In this document: positions 8,251 through 17,059 of the stretch, one piece after another | Layout of the letters: every line of letters starts with the position of its first letter | How positions within the stretch are numbered: position 1 is the first letter of the stretch | From: Pseudomonas sp. PB120 | GTDB lineage: Bacteria; Pseudomonadota; Gammaproteobacteria; Pseudomonadales; Pseudomonadaceae | Length of the DNA: 64,000 nt | Assembly (NCBI RefSeq): GCF_009761815.1 | Contig: NZ_RWIN01000076.1 | Span: forward strand, 1-64,000 | Direction of reading: 5' to 3' | The notes under the pieces: generated by a model | What the model saw: the letters and a program-made list of their open reading frames with translations, nothing else | What the model was told of the DNA's origin: nothing | Databases searched by the model: none | Position numbers and translations under genes: made by a program

Positions 8251-10842
8251 ATGTCCTCTCGCCTTACCCGCCAGTCCTCTCCACCTTCTCGCCTGCTGTC
8301 GCTGCTGACCGCCGCGATCCTGATGGCAGGCGCTGCCCCCCTGATGGCGGCCACCGCCGCTGAGCAACCGGCCCGCAACATGGGCGACTATTCGTTTGCC
8401 ATCCCGCAACAATCGCTGGTCTCGGCACTCAATGCCTTTACCGCGGTGACGGGCTGGCAGGTCGGCTTGCCGGCCGAACTGGCAGACGGCGTCGCTTCGC
8501 CCGGCGTGCGGGGTTCGTTGCCGCCGGAAAAAGCCCTCGATCGCCTGTTGGTGGGGACCAACCTGAGCTATCGGAAACTGGGCAACAACAACATCGTGCT
8601 GGAGAAACGCAGCTCCGGTAGCGCGCTGAACCTGGACCAGGTGACCATCAGCGCTACCCGTCAGGAACAGAGCGTGGAAAGCGTACCGGGCACCGTCACC
8701 GTCCACGCCCGCGAAGAGCTGGACCGCAACAACGTCAATACCATCAAGAACCTGGTGCGTTATGAGCCGGGGGTTTCGGTGGGCGGCGCCGGACAGCGCG
8801 GTGGCATCAGTGGTTACAACATTCGCGGCATCGACGGCGACCGGATCCTGACCCAGGTCGACGGCGTCGAAGTGCCGAACGACTTCTTCAACGGTCCGTA
8901 CGCCAAGACCCAGCGCAACTACGTCGACCCGGAAATCGTCAAGCGCGTCGAAATCCTGCGCGGCCCGGCCTCGGTGCTCTACGGCAGTAATGCCATCGGC
9001 GGCGCGGTCAGCTACTTCACCCTCGACCCGGACGACATCATCAAACCGGGCCAAGACGTCGGTGCTCGCCTGAAAACCGGATACAGCTCCGCCGACGACA
9101 GCTGGTTGAAATCCGCGACCGTGGCCGGCCGTGCGGATCAATTCGATGGCTTGCTGCATTACAGCCAGCGTGACGGTCACGAAACCGAATCCTTCGGCAA
9201 CAACAACGGCACCGGTCTGGCCCGCACCGCCGCCAACCCGGAAGACGTACGCACTACTAACGTACTGGCCAAGATCGGCTGGAACTACAACGATGACGCG
9301 CGCCTGGGCCTGACCTACGAAAAGTACAAGGACGACCGCGACACCGATCAGAAAAGTGCCTACGGCGGTCCATTCGACAAAGGCCAGCCAGCGATTCCGA
9401 CCAGCATCCTGCCGGGTGGCATGTACCAGTGGCGCACCGGTAACGACACCATTACCCGCGAGCGTTTCGGCCTGGAACACCGCTTCGCCCTCGACAGCCT
9501 GCTAGTGGACAACGTCAAGTGGAGCCTGAACCATCAGGTCGCCAAGACTGACCAGAGCACCGAGGAGTTCTACTACCCGATCTCACGCAAAGTACTGCGT
9601 ACGCGGGAAACGTTGTATGAAGAAAAACAGTGGGTCTTCGACGCTCAGCTGGACAAGTCTTTCGAGATCGCCGACACCGAGCATCTGCTGACCTACGGCA
9701 CCACGATCAAACAGCAGAAAGTCACCGGCTCTCGCAGCGGCAACGGCACTTGCCTTGTGGCCTTCGGCAGCTGCCGTACCGTTGGCGCCGTGAGCGCGGC
9801 CGACGTCCTGAAGAAATCCAGCGACTTCCCGGACCCGACCGTCAACACCTACAGCCTGTTTGCCCAGGACCAAATCAGCTGGGACAAATGGACCTTCCTG
9901 CCGGGCCTGCGCTACGACTACACCGAGCTCAAGCCGCACATCACCCAGGAATTCCTCAACACCGTGGCCGCTGATGGTCGCGGTACCGTCAGTGACGAAA
10001 ACAAGACCTGGCACCGCGTGTCGCCGAAATTCGGCCTGACCTACGCCCTGACCGACCAATACACGTGGTACGGCCAGTACGCAGAAGGTTTCCGCACACC
10101 GACCGCCAAGGCGCTGTACGGCCGCTTCGAAAACACCACCACCGGTTATCGCGTGGAGCCAAACCCGAACCTGGAACCGGAAACCAGCAAAGGCTTCGAA
10201 ACCGGGCTGCGCGGTAACTTCGAATCGGGCTCCTTCGATGTGGCCCTCTTCTATAACAAGTACCGCGACTTCATCGAAGAAGATGCCGTCACGCCCGGCT
10301 ACAGCGAGCTGACCTTCCAGAGTGCGAACATCAAGCACGCCACCATCAAGGGCGCAGAGGTCAAGGGCCGTCTGAACCTCGACGTTTTCGGCGCACCACA
10401 AGGCCTCTACACCCAGGGTTCCGTGGCCTACGCCTACGGTCGCAACAACGACAGCGGCGAACCACTGAACAGCGTCAACCCGCTGACCGGCGTGTTCGGC
10501 CTCGGTTACGACCAGGACGCCTACGGTGGTTTGCTCAGCTGGACTTTGGTCAAGAAGAAGGACCGTGTCGACAACAGCAGCTTTAAATCGCCAGACGGTG
10601 TCAGCAGCCAGTTCAAATCGCCAGGCTTTGGCATTCTGGACCTGACCGGGTTCTACAAGGTGACCGACGACGTGACGGTCAACGCTGGCGTCTACAACCT
10701 GACCGACAAGAAATACTGGCTGTGGGATGACGTGCGCGGTTACGACGGTGTCGGTGAGGCCTCGGTTCTCAGCCCGGCCAACCTTGATCGCCTGACCCAG
10801 CCGGGTCGTAACTTCGCAGTCAATCTGGTCTGGGATATCTGA
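8251..10842 (+). CDS. TonB-dependent heme/hemoprotein receptor with STN signalling domain
   Basis: 863-residue outer-membrane transducer. A signal peptide (LLSLLTAAILMAGAAPLMA) is followed by an STN domain (about residues 45-125), which signals to FecR, then a plug starting near LDQVTISATRQEQ and a beta-barrel ending in LVWDI, with terminal Ile. The barrel belongs to the TonB hemoglobin/transferrin/lactoferrin receptor family and carries FRTP and NPNL boxes typical of heme receptors. No histidine lies between these two boxes, unlike HemR-type receptors that use such a His. ATG at 8251 with CGGAG nine bases upstream is preferred to the upstream ATG at 8230. Neighbouring sigma, FecR and heme-oxygenase genes support heme uptake; no hemophore or ABC permease gene is present here. 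Confidence 0.9.
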   Translation: MSSRLTRQSSPPSRLLSLLTAAILMAGAAPLMAATAAEQPARNMGDYSFAIPQQSLVSALNAFTAVTGWQVGLPAELADGVASPGVRGSLPPEKALDRLLVGTNLSYRKLGNNNIVLEKRSSGSALNLDQVTISATRQEQSVESVPGTVTVHAREELDRNNVNTIKNLVRYEPGVSVGGAGQRGGISGYNIRGIDGDRILTQVDGVEVPNDFFNGPYAKTQRNYVDPEIVKRVEILRGPASVLYGSNAIGGAVSYFTLDPDDIIKPGQDVGARLKTGYSSADDSWLKSATVAGRADQFDGLLHYSQRDGHETESFGNNNGTGLARTAANPEDVRTTNVLAKIGWNYNDDARLGLTYEKYKDDRDTDQKSAYGGPFDKGQPAIPTSILPGGMYQWRTGNDTITRERFGLEHRFALDSLLVDNVKWSLNHQVAKTDQSTEEFYYPISRKVLRTRETLYEEKQWVFDAQLDKSFEIADTEHLLTYGTTIKQQKVTGSRSGNGTCLVAFGSCRTVGAVSAADVLKKSSDFPDPTVNTYSLFAQDQISWDKWTFLPGLRYDYTELKPHITQEFLNTVAADGRGTVSDENKTWHRVSPKFGLTYALTDQYTWYGQYAEGFRTPTAKALYGRFENTTTGYRVEPNPNLEPETSKGFETGLRGNFESGSFDVALFYNKYRDFIEEDAVTPGYSELTFQSANIKHATIKGAEVKGRLNLDVFGAPQGLYTQGSVAYAYGRNNDSGEPLNSVNPLTGVFGLGYDQDAYGGLLSWTLVKKKDRVDNSSFKSPDGVSSQFKSPGFGILDLTGFYKVTDDVTVNAGVYNLTDKKYWLWDDVRGYDGVGEASVLSPANLDRLTQPGRNFAVNLVWDI

Positions 10843-10856
10843 CCTGACCAACCTCA

Positions 10857-10895
10857 CGGCCCTGCTTGATCGTCGCAGGGCCGCAAGGTTTTTTT
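10857..10895 (+). terminator. Hairpin plus T-run between receptor and hemO
   Basis: CGGCCCTGC pairs with GCAGGGCCG across a nine-base loop, followed after five bases by seven T. This could be a partial terminator lowering transcription into hemO. The gap between stem and T-run makes it weaker than a standard terminator. Confidence 0.5.
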
Positions 10896-10956
10896 ACTGT
10901 CCGGCGCCTTCTGATTCGTCTCGTTACCAAGCGCCCATTTCCCTCAAGGATTTCTC

Positions 10957-11565
10957 ATGACCACCCAGGACACCGCTCAACGCCCCGCCCTGCGTTCGCA
11001 ACGCTTGAACCAGATCACCAACGAGCCGCACACCAAGCTCGATGCCTTGGTCAAAGCCCATGCCCCGTTTGAAACCCAGGCCAGCTTCGCCCGCTTCGTG
11101 GTCGCGCAGTACCTGTTCCAGTCGGAACTGGTTGCGCTGTACAACGACGCGGAACTGACCGCCATCGTCCCGGACCTGCCGGCTCGCTGCCGTGCGGAAG
11201 CGGCCAAGGCTGATCTGGCTGACCTGGAAACCGACGTACCCGCTCCAGTTGCCGGCGCGGTGGAAAACCCGAGCAAAGCCGAAGCGCTGGGTTGGTTGTT
11301 CGTATCCGAAGGCTCGAAACTGGGCGCAGCGTTCTTGATCAAGCGTGCCGTTGGCCTGGGCCTGAGCGAAACCTTCGGTGCCCGTCACCTCGGCGAACCG
11401 GCCGGTGGCCGTGCTGAAGGCTGGAAAAGCTTTGTGAAGACCCTGGATGGCCTGGCACTCAGCGCTCAGGAAGAAGCCGAGCTGGACAAAGGCGCCATCG
11501 ACGCATTCAACCGCTTCACCGTTCTGCTGGAACAGGCTTACGCCTCAACTGCCGAACCCGCTTGA
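10957..11565 (+). CDS. hemO: Biliverdin-producing heme oxygenase (HemO/PigA type)
   Basis: Cleaves heme to biliverdin, iron and CO in the cytoplasm; here it would recover iron from heme taken up by the upstream receptor. 202 residues, close to P. aeruginosa HemO. The proximal ligand is His25 in NEPH, and the distal helix block GWLFVSEGSKLGAAFL is conserved. Of the residues that rotate heme in P. aeruginosa HemO and give beta/delta biliverdin, I can place Asn18, Lys33 and Phe115, while the residue matching Lys132 is Arg130. That alignment was made from memory of the family. Confidence 0.92.
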   Translation: MTTQDTAQRPALRSQRLNQITNEPHTKLDALVKAHAPFETQASFARFVVAQYLFQSELVALYNDAELTAIVPDLPARCRAEAAKADLADLETDVPAPVAGAVENPSKAEALGWLFVSEGSKLGAAFLIKRAVGLGLSETFGARHLGEPAGGRAEGWKSFVKTLDGLALSAQEEAELDKGAIDAFNRFTVLLEQAYASTAEPA

Positions 11566-11578
11566 TACAACTCCGATC

Positions 11579-11706
11579 CCCTGTGGGAGCGAGCCTGTGT
11601 GGCGAGGGAGCTTGCTCCCGCTGGGCTGCGTAGCGGCCCCTTTTGTGAGTGCTGCGCACTCAAACGGGAGCAAGCTCCCTCGCCACTCAGGCTCGCTCCA
11701 ACAGGG
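11579..11706. repeat. REP-type inverted repeat, family C (composite)
   Basis: Two long arms, CTGTGGGAGCGAGCC...GGGAGCTTGCTCCCG and its near-complement, separated by a loop that includes GCTGCGTAGC and GCTGCGCAC. It lies downstream of hemO and may serve as its terminator. Confidence 0.8.
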
Positions 11707-11760
11707 GGCAGAGCATTTCAGCAAGATCCCGATCAAGCCTAATACGCCGCTTTGAGCCCC

Positions 11761-12156
11761 ATGCCGCAGCCTGCCTCTTCAAAACTCGCCCGGATACTGT
11801 TCGGCGTACTCGCCTACATCAGCCTCGGCATCGGCCTGATCGCCATCGTCGTGCCCGGCCTGCCAACCACTGAATTCATCCTGCTCGCCGCCTGGGCCGC
11901 GACCCGGAGTTCACCGCGCCTGAGTGCCTGGCTGGAAAACCATCGCCTGTTCGGCCCGATCCTCTGCAACTGGCGCAACGGTAAGGTCATCGCCCGCCGC
12001 GCCAAAGTCAGCGCCACCGTCAGCATGCTGCTGTGCGCAGGGTTGATGCTGGTGATGCTCGATCATGGCTGGCCGATTTACCTGGCCATCGCGGGCATGA
12101 GCCTGGGCAATCTGTGGATCTGGTCACGACCTGAACCAGTGCCTCGACCTTCCTGA
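11761..12156 (+). CDS. YbaN/DUF454 family inner-membrane protein
   Basis: 131-residue small membrane protein of unknown function. Visible are the conserved N-terminal helix (LFGVLAYISLGIGLIAIVVPGLPTTEF in shorter blocks), the family motif PGLPTTEFILLAAWAATRSSPRL and two C-terminal hydrophobic segments. In several pseudomonads a YbaN-type gene follows the heme-oxygenase unit. ATG at 11761 is chosen over the TTG at 11752. No clear ribosome-binding site, so the start is uncertain. Confidence 0.75.
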   Translation: MPQPASSKLARILFGVLAYISLGIGLIAIVVPGLPTTEFILLAAWAATRSSPRLSAWLENHRLFGPILCNWRNGKVIARRAKVSATVSMLLCAGLMLVMLDHGWPIYLAIAGMSLGNLWIWSRPEPVPRPS

Positions 12157-12359
12157 CCAAAACCGCGAAATATCCCCGTTTTAACCCAGCATTTCGGCAC
12201 ATTTTCCCGCGCAAACGATCAACCATGACCGTTCGTCGGCACGCCCCTCATGCAACTCAAGCTTCGCGCCGATGAGCATTGAATGGCGCTGAATGGACTC
12301 GGCGAAATGGGTCAGCCCCGACTCACAGCCAACACATCATCCATTCGCGAGTTCGCCCT

Positions 12360-14498
12360 ATGTTCGACTCCCTCTCCATCCGCCTGAAAATCGTTCTGCT
12401 GTCCGGACTATGCCTGCTGGGCGTGGTCGTCCTGATCGTCAGCATGAACTTCTACCAGACCAATCAGAACGATGACCTGGTCAGCGCCTCCAGCAGCAAG
12501 ATGCTCACGGACAGTGTGCAAGACCTGCTACAGGCCAAGGCGGCCGAGCAAGCGGTGCGGGTGCAGAAGACGTTCGGTGAGAGCCTGCTGGTGGTGACCG
12601 CCCTGGCGGATCAGATCAAGGACATGCGCAACATGGCGACCAAGCGCTCGCTGGAAGCCGGCGCCCTGCGTGAAGAGTTGAACCAGAGCCTGAAAACCGC
12701 CTTCGACCGTAACAGCAAAGTGTTGGGGATCTGGCTGGCGTTCGAACCCAATGGCCTGGACGGCAAGGACAGCGAGTTCGTCAATGACGCGGCCCGACAG
12801 TCCAACGAAATCGGACGGTTCGCGACGTATTGGAGCCGTGCTGGTGGTGAGGGGCTGAACACGATCATGGTCGAAGACGACATGACCAAGACGACCCAGA
12901 ACATCAGCGGCATCCCGTACAACAGTTGGTACACCTGCCCTCGCGACAGCAAGCGCACCTGCCTGCTGGACCCGTACGCCGATACCGTCGCCGGCAAGGA
13001 AATGCTGATGACCACCATTTCGGTGCCGCTGGTGGTGGACGGAAAATCCATTGGCGTGGTCGGTATCGACATCGCCCTCGACGCCTTGCAAGCCGCGGCG
13101 GTCGACTCCCAGCGTGAACTGTTCAACAGCGCCGGGCACATGCTGATCGTTTCGGGCACGGGTGTACTTGCCGGTTACAGTACCGACGCCAGCAAAGTGG
13201 GGAAAAGCATTGGTGACACCCTCGGCGCGGAGGGTAAGGACGTCCTGCAATTGCTCAGCGTCGGCACACCGAAAATTCTCGAACAAGGCGACCTGATTCG
13301 CGCCGTTTACCCGGTCAGCCCGATTGCCGATTCCAAGGCCTGGGGCGTGGTGATCGACTTGCCGAAACAAGTGCTGCTGGCCGATTCGGTGAAGCTGCAA
13401 GAGGTCCTCGATGACGCCCAGCAAAGCGGCACGATCAAAGCCGTTATGGTCGCGGTCGTTGCCGGCCTGGTGGGTCTATTGCTGATCTGGCTCACCGCCT
13501 CGGGCGTGACCCGGCCGATCAACAGCGTCGCGGAAATGCTCAAGGCGATTGCCAGCGGCGACGGCGACCTGACCCAACGCCTGCATTACGCCAAGAAAGA
13601 CGAACTGGGCGAACTGGTGAGCTGGTTCAACCGTTTTCTCGACAAGCTGCAACCGACCATCGCCCAGATCAAACAAAGCATCACCGATGCACGAGGCACC
13701 GCCGACCAGTCTTCGGAAATCGCCCGCCAGACCAGCGAAGGCATGCAGGTGCAGTTCCGTGAAATCGATCAGGTCGCCACGGCCTCCAATGAAATGAGCG
13801 CCACCGCCCACGACGTCGCCAACAGCGCCTCGAACGCGGCCAATGCCGCCAAAGGTGCCGACCAGTCGGCGCGCGACGGCATGTCGATCATTGAGCGCAG
13901 CACCCGCGACATCAATCAGCTGGCCGACGAAGTCAGCAAGGCTGTGACCGAAGTTGAAGCGTTGGCCGTCAACAGCGAGCAAATCGGTTCGGTACTGGAA
14001 GTGATCCGCAGCATCGCCGAGCAGACCAACCTGTTGGCCCTCAACGCCGCCATCGAAGCGGCCCGCGCCGGTGAAAGCGGGCGCGGGTTTGCGGTGGTTG
14101 CCGATGAAGTGCGCAACCTGGCGAAACGGACTCAGGATTCGGTCGAGGAAATCCGCATCGTCATCGAACGCATCCAGACCGGCACCCGAGGCGTGGTGGC
14201 GACCATGCATTCGAGTCAGTCCCAGGCCCACAGCAACGCCGGGCAGATCCAGCAGGCGGTGCAAGCGCTGGGCAAAATCAGCGACGCGGTCACGGTGATC
14301 AGCGACATGAACCTGCAAATCGCCAGCGCCGCCGAACAGCAAAGCGCCGTGGCCGAAGAGGTGAACCGCAATGTCTCGGCGATCCGTACCGTCACCGAAA
14401 CCCTGACCGGGCAAGCCACCGAATCGGCGCAGATCAGCAGCCAGCTCAACTCCCTGACCACCCACCAGATGAAATTGATGGATCAGTTCCGCGTGTAG
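12360..14498 (+). CDS. Methyl-accepting chemotaxis protein with Cache sensor
   Basis: 712-residue transmembrane chemoreceptor. TM1 lies near residues 7-32, followed by a large periplasmic double-Cache-like domain ([17 protein letters not shown] and [10 protein letters not shown] blocks), TM2 near 360-385, a HAMP domain ([10 protein letters not shown]) and the signalling domain with the invariant hairpin tip [19 protein letters not shown]. The C-terminus ([11 protein letters not shown]) lacks a CheR/CheB-binding pentapeptide. ATG at 12360 is selected because the hydrophobic N-terminus begins right after it. Double-Cache receptors of this type often bind amino acids, but the ligand cannot be read from sequence. 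Confidence 0.9.
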   Translation: MFDSLSIRLKIVLLSGLCLLGVVVLIVSMNFYQTNQNDDLVSASSSKMLTDSVQDLLQAKAAEQAVRVQKTFGESLLVVTALADQIKDMRNMATKRSLEAGALREELNQSLKTAFDRNSKVLGIWLAFEPNGLDGKDSEFVNDAARQSNEIGRFATYWSRAGGEGLNTIMVEDDMTKTTQNISGIPYNSWYTCPRDSKRTCLLDPYADTVAGKEMLMTTISVPLVVDGKSIGVVGIDIALDALQAAAVDSQRELFNSAGHMLIVSGTGVLAGYSTDASKVGKSIGDTLGAEGKDVLQLLSVGTPKILEQGDLIRAVYPVSPIADSKAWGVVIDLPKQVLLADSVKLQEVLDDAQQSGTIKAVMVAVVAGLVGLLLIWLTASGVTRPINSVAEMLKAIASGDGDLTQRLHYAKKDELGELVSWFNRFLDKLQPTIAQIKQSITDARGTADQSSEIARQTSEGMQVQFREIDQVATASNEMSATAHDVANSASNAANAAKGADQSARDGMSIIERSTRDINQLADEVSKAVTEVEALAVNSEQIGSVLEVIRSIAEQTNLLALNAAIEAARAGESGRGFAVVADEVRNLAKRTQDSVEEIRIVIERIQTGTRGVVATMHSSQSQAHSNAGQIQQAVQALGKISDAVTVISDMNLQIASAAEQQSAVAEEVNRNVSAIRTVTETLTGQATESAQISSQLNSLTTHQMKLMDQFRV

Positions 14499-14501
14499 AT
14501 C

Positions 14502-14595
14502 CCTGTGGGAGCTGGCTTGCCGGCGATGGCGGCGTGTCAGTCGACCTATCCATTAGCTGACACACCGTCATCGCCGGCAAGCCAGCTCCCACAGG
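14502..14595. repeat. REP/REPIN-type inverted repeat, family B
   Basis: Arms CCTGTGGGAGCTGGCTTGCC and complement, with a symmetrical loop (GTGTCAG...CTGACAC). Related copies are at 22777-22864 and 29697-29787. Located just after the chemoreceptor stop codon. Confidence 0.85.
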
Positions 14596-14681
14596 ATTGG
14601 GTTTTCAGTCGTCAATCAGGGGTTTCATCCGGATAGCCAACGTTTTGATCTATGATCAGGCCCTCTTCCGGAGGGCCTTCG

Positions 14682-16013
14682 ATGACTGATTTACTCACGT
14701 CCATTCAAGCCGCGCTCGGCTTGCCGCATACGCCGATTTCCTTCACGTCGAGTGGCGCCCTGCCCTCGGCGTTTGCCGTGACAGACCTGGCCAGCGCCAG
14801 CATTGTTGCCGCCGGGCAGGCTGTCAGCGAGCTGCTGCAGCAACACACCGGTCGCTTGCCCACTCTTGAAGTCGATCGGCGTCTCGCGTCTTTCTGGTTC
14901 TCGACGTCGATCCGCCCTGTCAGCTGGAGTGTTCCGCCGCTATGGGACCCGGTGGCCGGTGACTACTCGACCCGTGACGGCTGGATCCGCCTGCACACCA
15001 ACGCACCACACCATCGGGCGGCGGCCGAAAGCGTGCTCGGCACGTGCGCCGACCGCGCTGCAATGGCGAGCAAGGTCGCGCAATGGGCGAAAAGCGATCT
15101 GGAGCAAGCCGTGGTCGACGCCGGAGGTTGCGCCGCCGAAATGCGCAGCTGGGCGCAATGGCAAGCGCACCCCCAGGGTTTGGCGGTGAACGCCGAACCC
15201 TTGATTCAGTTCAGCGCCGGCAGCCCTCAAACGCGCAAACCGTGGCAGGGTTCAGTGGCGCAACCGTTGGCGGGCATCAAGGTGCTGGACCTCACCCGCG
15301 TGCTCGCCGGCCCCGTCGCCAGCCGTTTTCTCGCGGGCCTCGGCGCCGACGTTTTGCGCATCGACCCACCGACCTGGAACGAACCGGGTGTGGTACCGGA
15401 AGTCACCCTGGGCAAACGCTGTGCCCGGCTCGACCTCCACGACAACGCTGATCGCGCCGTCTTTGAAAACCTGCTCAAGGATGCCGACATCCTGCTTCAC
15501 GGCTATCGCGCTGATGCGCTGGAGCGCTTGGGTTACGGCGTCGCCCAGCGTAAAAAACTGGCGCCCGGCCTGATCGATGTCTGCCTCAACGCCTACGGCT
15601 GGAGCGGCCCCTGGCAGAACCGTCGCGGCTTCGACAGCCTGGTGCAGATGAGCAGCGGGATTGCCGATGCGGGGAGGCTGTGGAAGAAAGCCGACAAGCC
15701 GACGCCGCTGCCGGTGCAGGCGCTGGATCATGCCACCGGGTATTTGATGGCAGCGGCCGCGATCACGTTGTTGGGCCGTGGTGGGTCGGCGCGATTGTCG
15801 TTGGCGCGCACGGCGAAGTTGTTGATTGAGAGCGGCGGGGGAACAGACGAGCCGTTGCGGGCGGAGGATGAAAACGATCAAGGGGTGCTCATCGAGCAGA
15901 CACCCTGGGGGGCTGCGCATCGGCTGCAGGTGCCGCTGAAAATAACCGGGACGCCGTTGCAGTGGGCGCTTCCTGCGGCGGAATTGGGTGCCCATCGCGC
16001 GCAGTGGTGGTGA
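14682..16013 (+). CDS. CoA-transferase, CaiB/BaiF (family III)
   Basis: 443-residue protein of the formyl-CoA/carnitine CoA-transferase family. The block usually near the N-terminus (KVLDLTRVLAGPVASRFLAG) begins only at about residue 200. The first 190 residues hold blocks (DGWIRLHTNAPHHRAAAE) resembling the distal half of ordinary members, so the order of halves is unusual. No neighbouring gene indicates the acid or CoA donor. ATG at 14682 is preferred because GGAGG lies nine bases upstream. Confidence 0.8.
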   Translation: MTDLLTSIQAALGLPHTPISFTSSGALPSAFAVTDLASASIVAAGQAVSELLQQHTGRLPTLEVDRRLASFWFSTSIRPVSWSVPPLWDPVAGDYSTRDGWIRLHTNAPHHRAAAESVLGTCADRAAMASKVAQWAKSDLEQAVVDAGGCAAEMRSWAQWQAHPQGLAVNAEPLIQFSAGSPQTRKPWQGSVAQPLAGIKVLDLTRVLAGPVASRFLAGLGADVLRIDPPTWNEPGVVPEVTLGKRCARLDLHDNADRAVFENLLKDADILLHGYRADALERLGYGVAQRKKLAPGLIDVCLNAYGWSGPWQNRRGFDSLVQMSSGIADAGRLWKKADKPTPLPVQALDHATGYLMAAAAITLLGRGGSARLSLARTAKLLIESGGGTDEPLRAEDENDQGVLIEQTPWGAAHRLQVPLKITGTPLQWALPAAELGAHRAQWW

Positions 16014-16134
16014 CCGGACTGGCCTCATCGTCGGAACGCCGCCCGGAGCCGGCTCACTCCCACAGGTTTTGTGTTCGACGCAAACCCTCGCTGGTGGCTG
16101 AACGCCTACAGTTTTGTGACCGGCGCAGATCCAA

Positions 16135-16161
16135 TGTGGGAGCGAGCCTGCTCGCGATGGG
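16135..16161. repeat. Solitary REP-like arm (family A variant)
   Basis: TGTGGGAGCGAGCCTGCTCG plus GCGATGG, a single half-element with no paired arm nearby. It lies between the convergent CoA-transferase and alkA genes. Confidence 0.6.
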
Positions 16162-16195
16162 GCCCGAACCATCAACACACCTGTTGGATCTGTGC

Positions 16196-17059
16196 TCAGT
16201 CAGACCGACTCAACGAAGTCCAAAGCACCTGCGCCGCATACCCTCGCCACGGTCGCCAGGCTTCGGCCCGCGCCAACAATTCCCGCGCGGTCACCGCCCT
16301 GCCCTCCAGCGCCGCCAACGCGTTGATCAACCCCACATCCCCACTCGGAAACGCATCCGGCTCCCGCAACTGCCGCAACGCAATGTACTGCGCCGTCCAG
16401 TCGCCAATCCCGTGCAGCGCCAGCAACCGCGCCACGCCCTTTTCACGTCCCGGTTCAAACAACCGGGGATCCTCCAGCAACGCCTGCGCCACACCGGACA
16501 ACGTCCGGCCACGGCTTTTCGGCATTCCTAACATTGCCAGATCCGCTGGCGCCAACACGTCGGCCTCTGGAAAAACATGCGTCAAACCGGGCATCGAACA
16601 GGCTAACGGCTGCCCATACTGCCCCACCAGTTTCCCCGCCAGCCTGATCGCCGCCACCACGCTAATCTGCTGCCCCAACACCGCCCGAATGGCCAGTTCC
16701 AGCCCATCCCAAGCCCCCGGCACCCGCAACCCCGGACGTTCGGCAATCAGCCGCGCCATCAACGGATCACTGCTCAGTTGCCGATGAACCATCAGCAAGT
16801 CCGCATCCAGATCGAACATCCGCCGCACTCGCTCAACGATTTCGGGCACGGCCGCGATATCCGCAAACTCCAGCGTCAACTCAAGGGCATCCGCCGTTGC
16901 AGGCTTGATCGAAAACGCTCCCTGAACACCGTTCAAACCGATGCTGCGTGAGTAAACGCCGTCGACCACCGTTTCCATTCCGGTCACTGCCCGGGCGGAC
17001 AAAAAACCCAGCATCGCCGCCCAGTCATAAGGAGGTTGATACTCAAGCAACAACCTCAC
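16196..17059 (-). CDS. alkA: DNA-3-methyladenine glycosylase II (AlkA type)
   Basis: Excises alkylated bases to start base-excision repair. 287 residues with the AlkA N-terminal motif YQPPYDWAAMLGFLSARAV, a helix-hairpin-helix (LLALHGIGDWTAQYIALR) and the catalytic Asp expected in FPSGDVGL. Only the glycosylase part is present, without the Ada methyltransferase fusion found in some relatives. It begins with GTG at 17059 and overlaps the stop of the upstream arcD paralogue by four bases (GTGA), suggesting coupled translation with a transporter of unrelated function. Confidence 0.92.
   Translation of the reverse strand: MRLLLEYQPPYDWAAMLGFLSARAVTGMETVVDGVYSRSIGLNGVQGAFSIKPATADALELTLEFADIAAVPEIVERVRRMFDLDADLLMVHRQLSSDPLMARLIAERPGLRVPGAWDGLELAIRAVLGQQISVVAAIRLAGKLVGQYGQPLACSMPGLTHVFPEADVLAPADLAMLGMPKSRGRTLSGVAQALLEDPRLFEPGREKGVARLLALHGIGDWTAQYIALRQLREPDAFPSGDVGLINALAALEGRAVTARELLARAEAWRPWRGYAAQVLWTSLSRSD

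Noticed and set aside
11579..11706. Paired repeats as a CRISPR array
   Set aside because: Repeats are inverted pairs with one loop, without regular direct repeats and spacers or cas genes.
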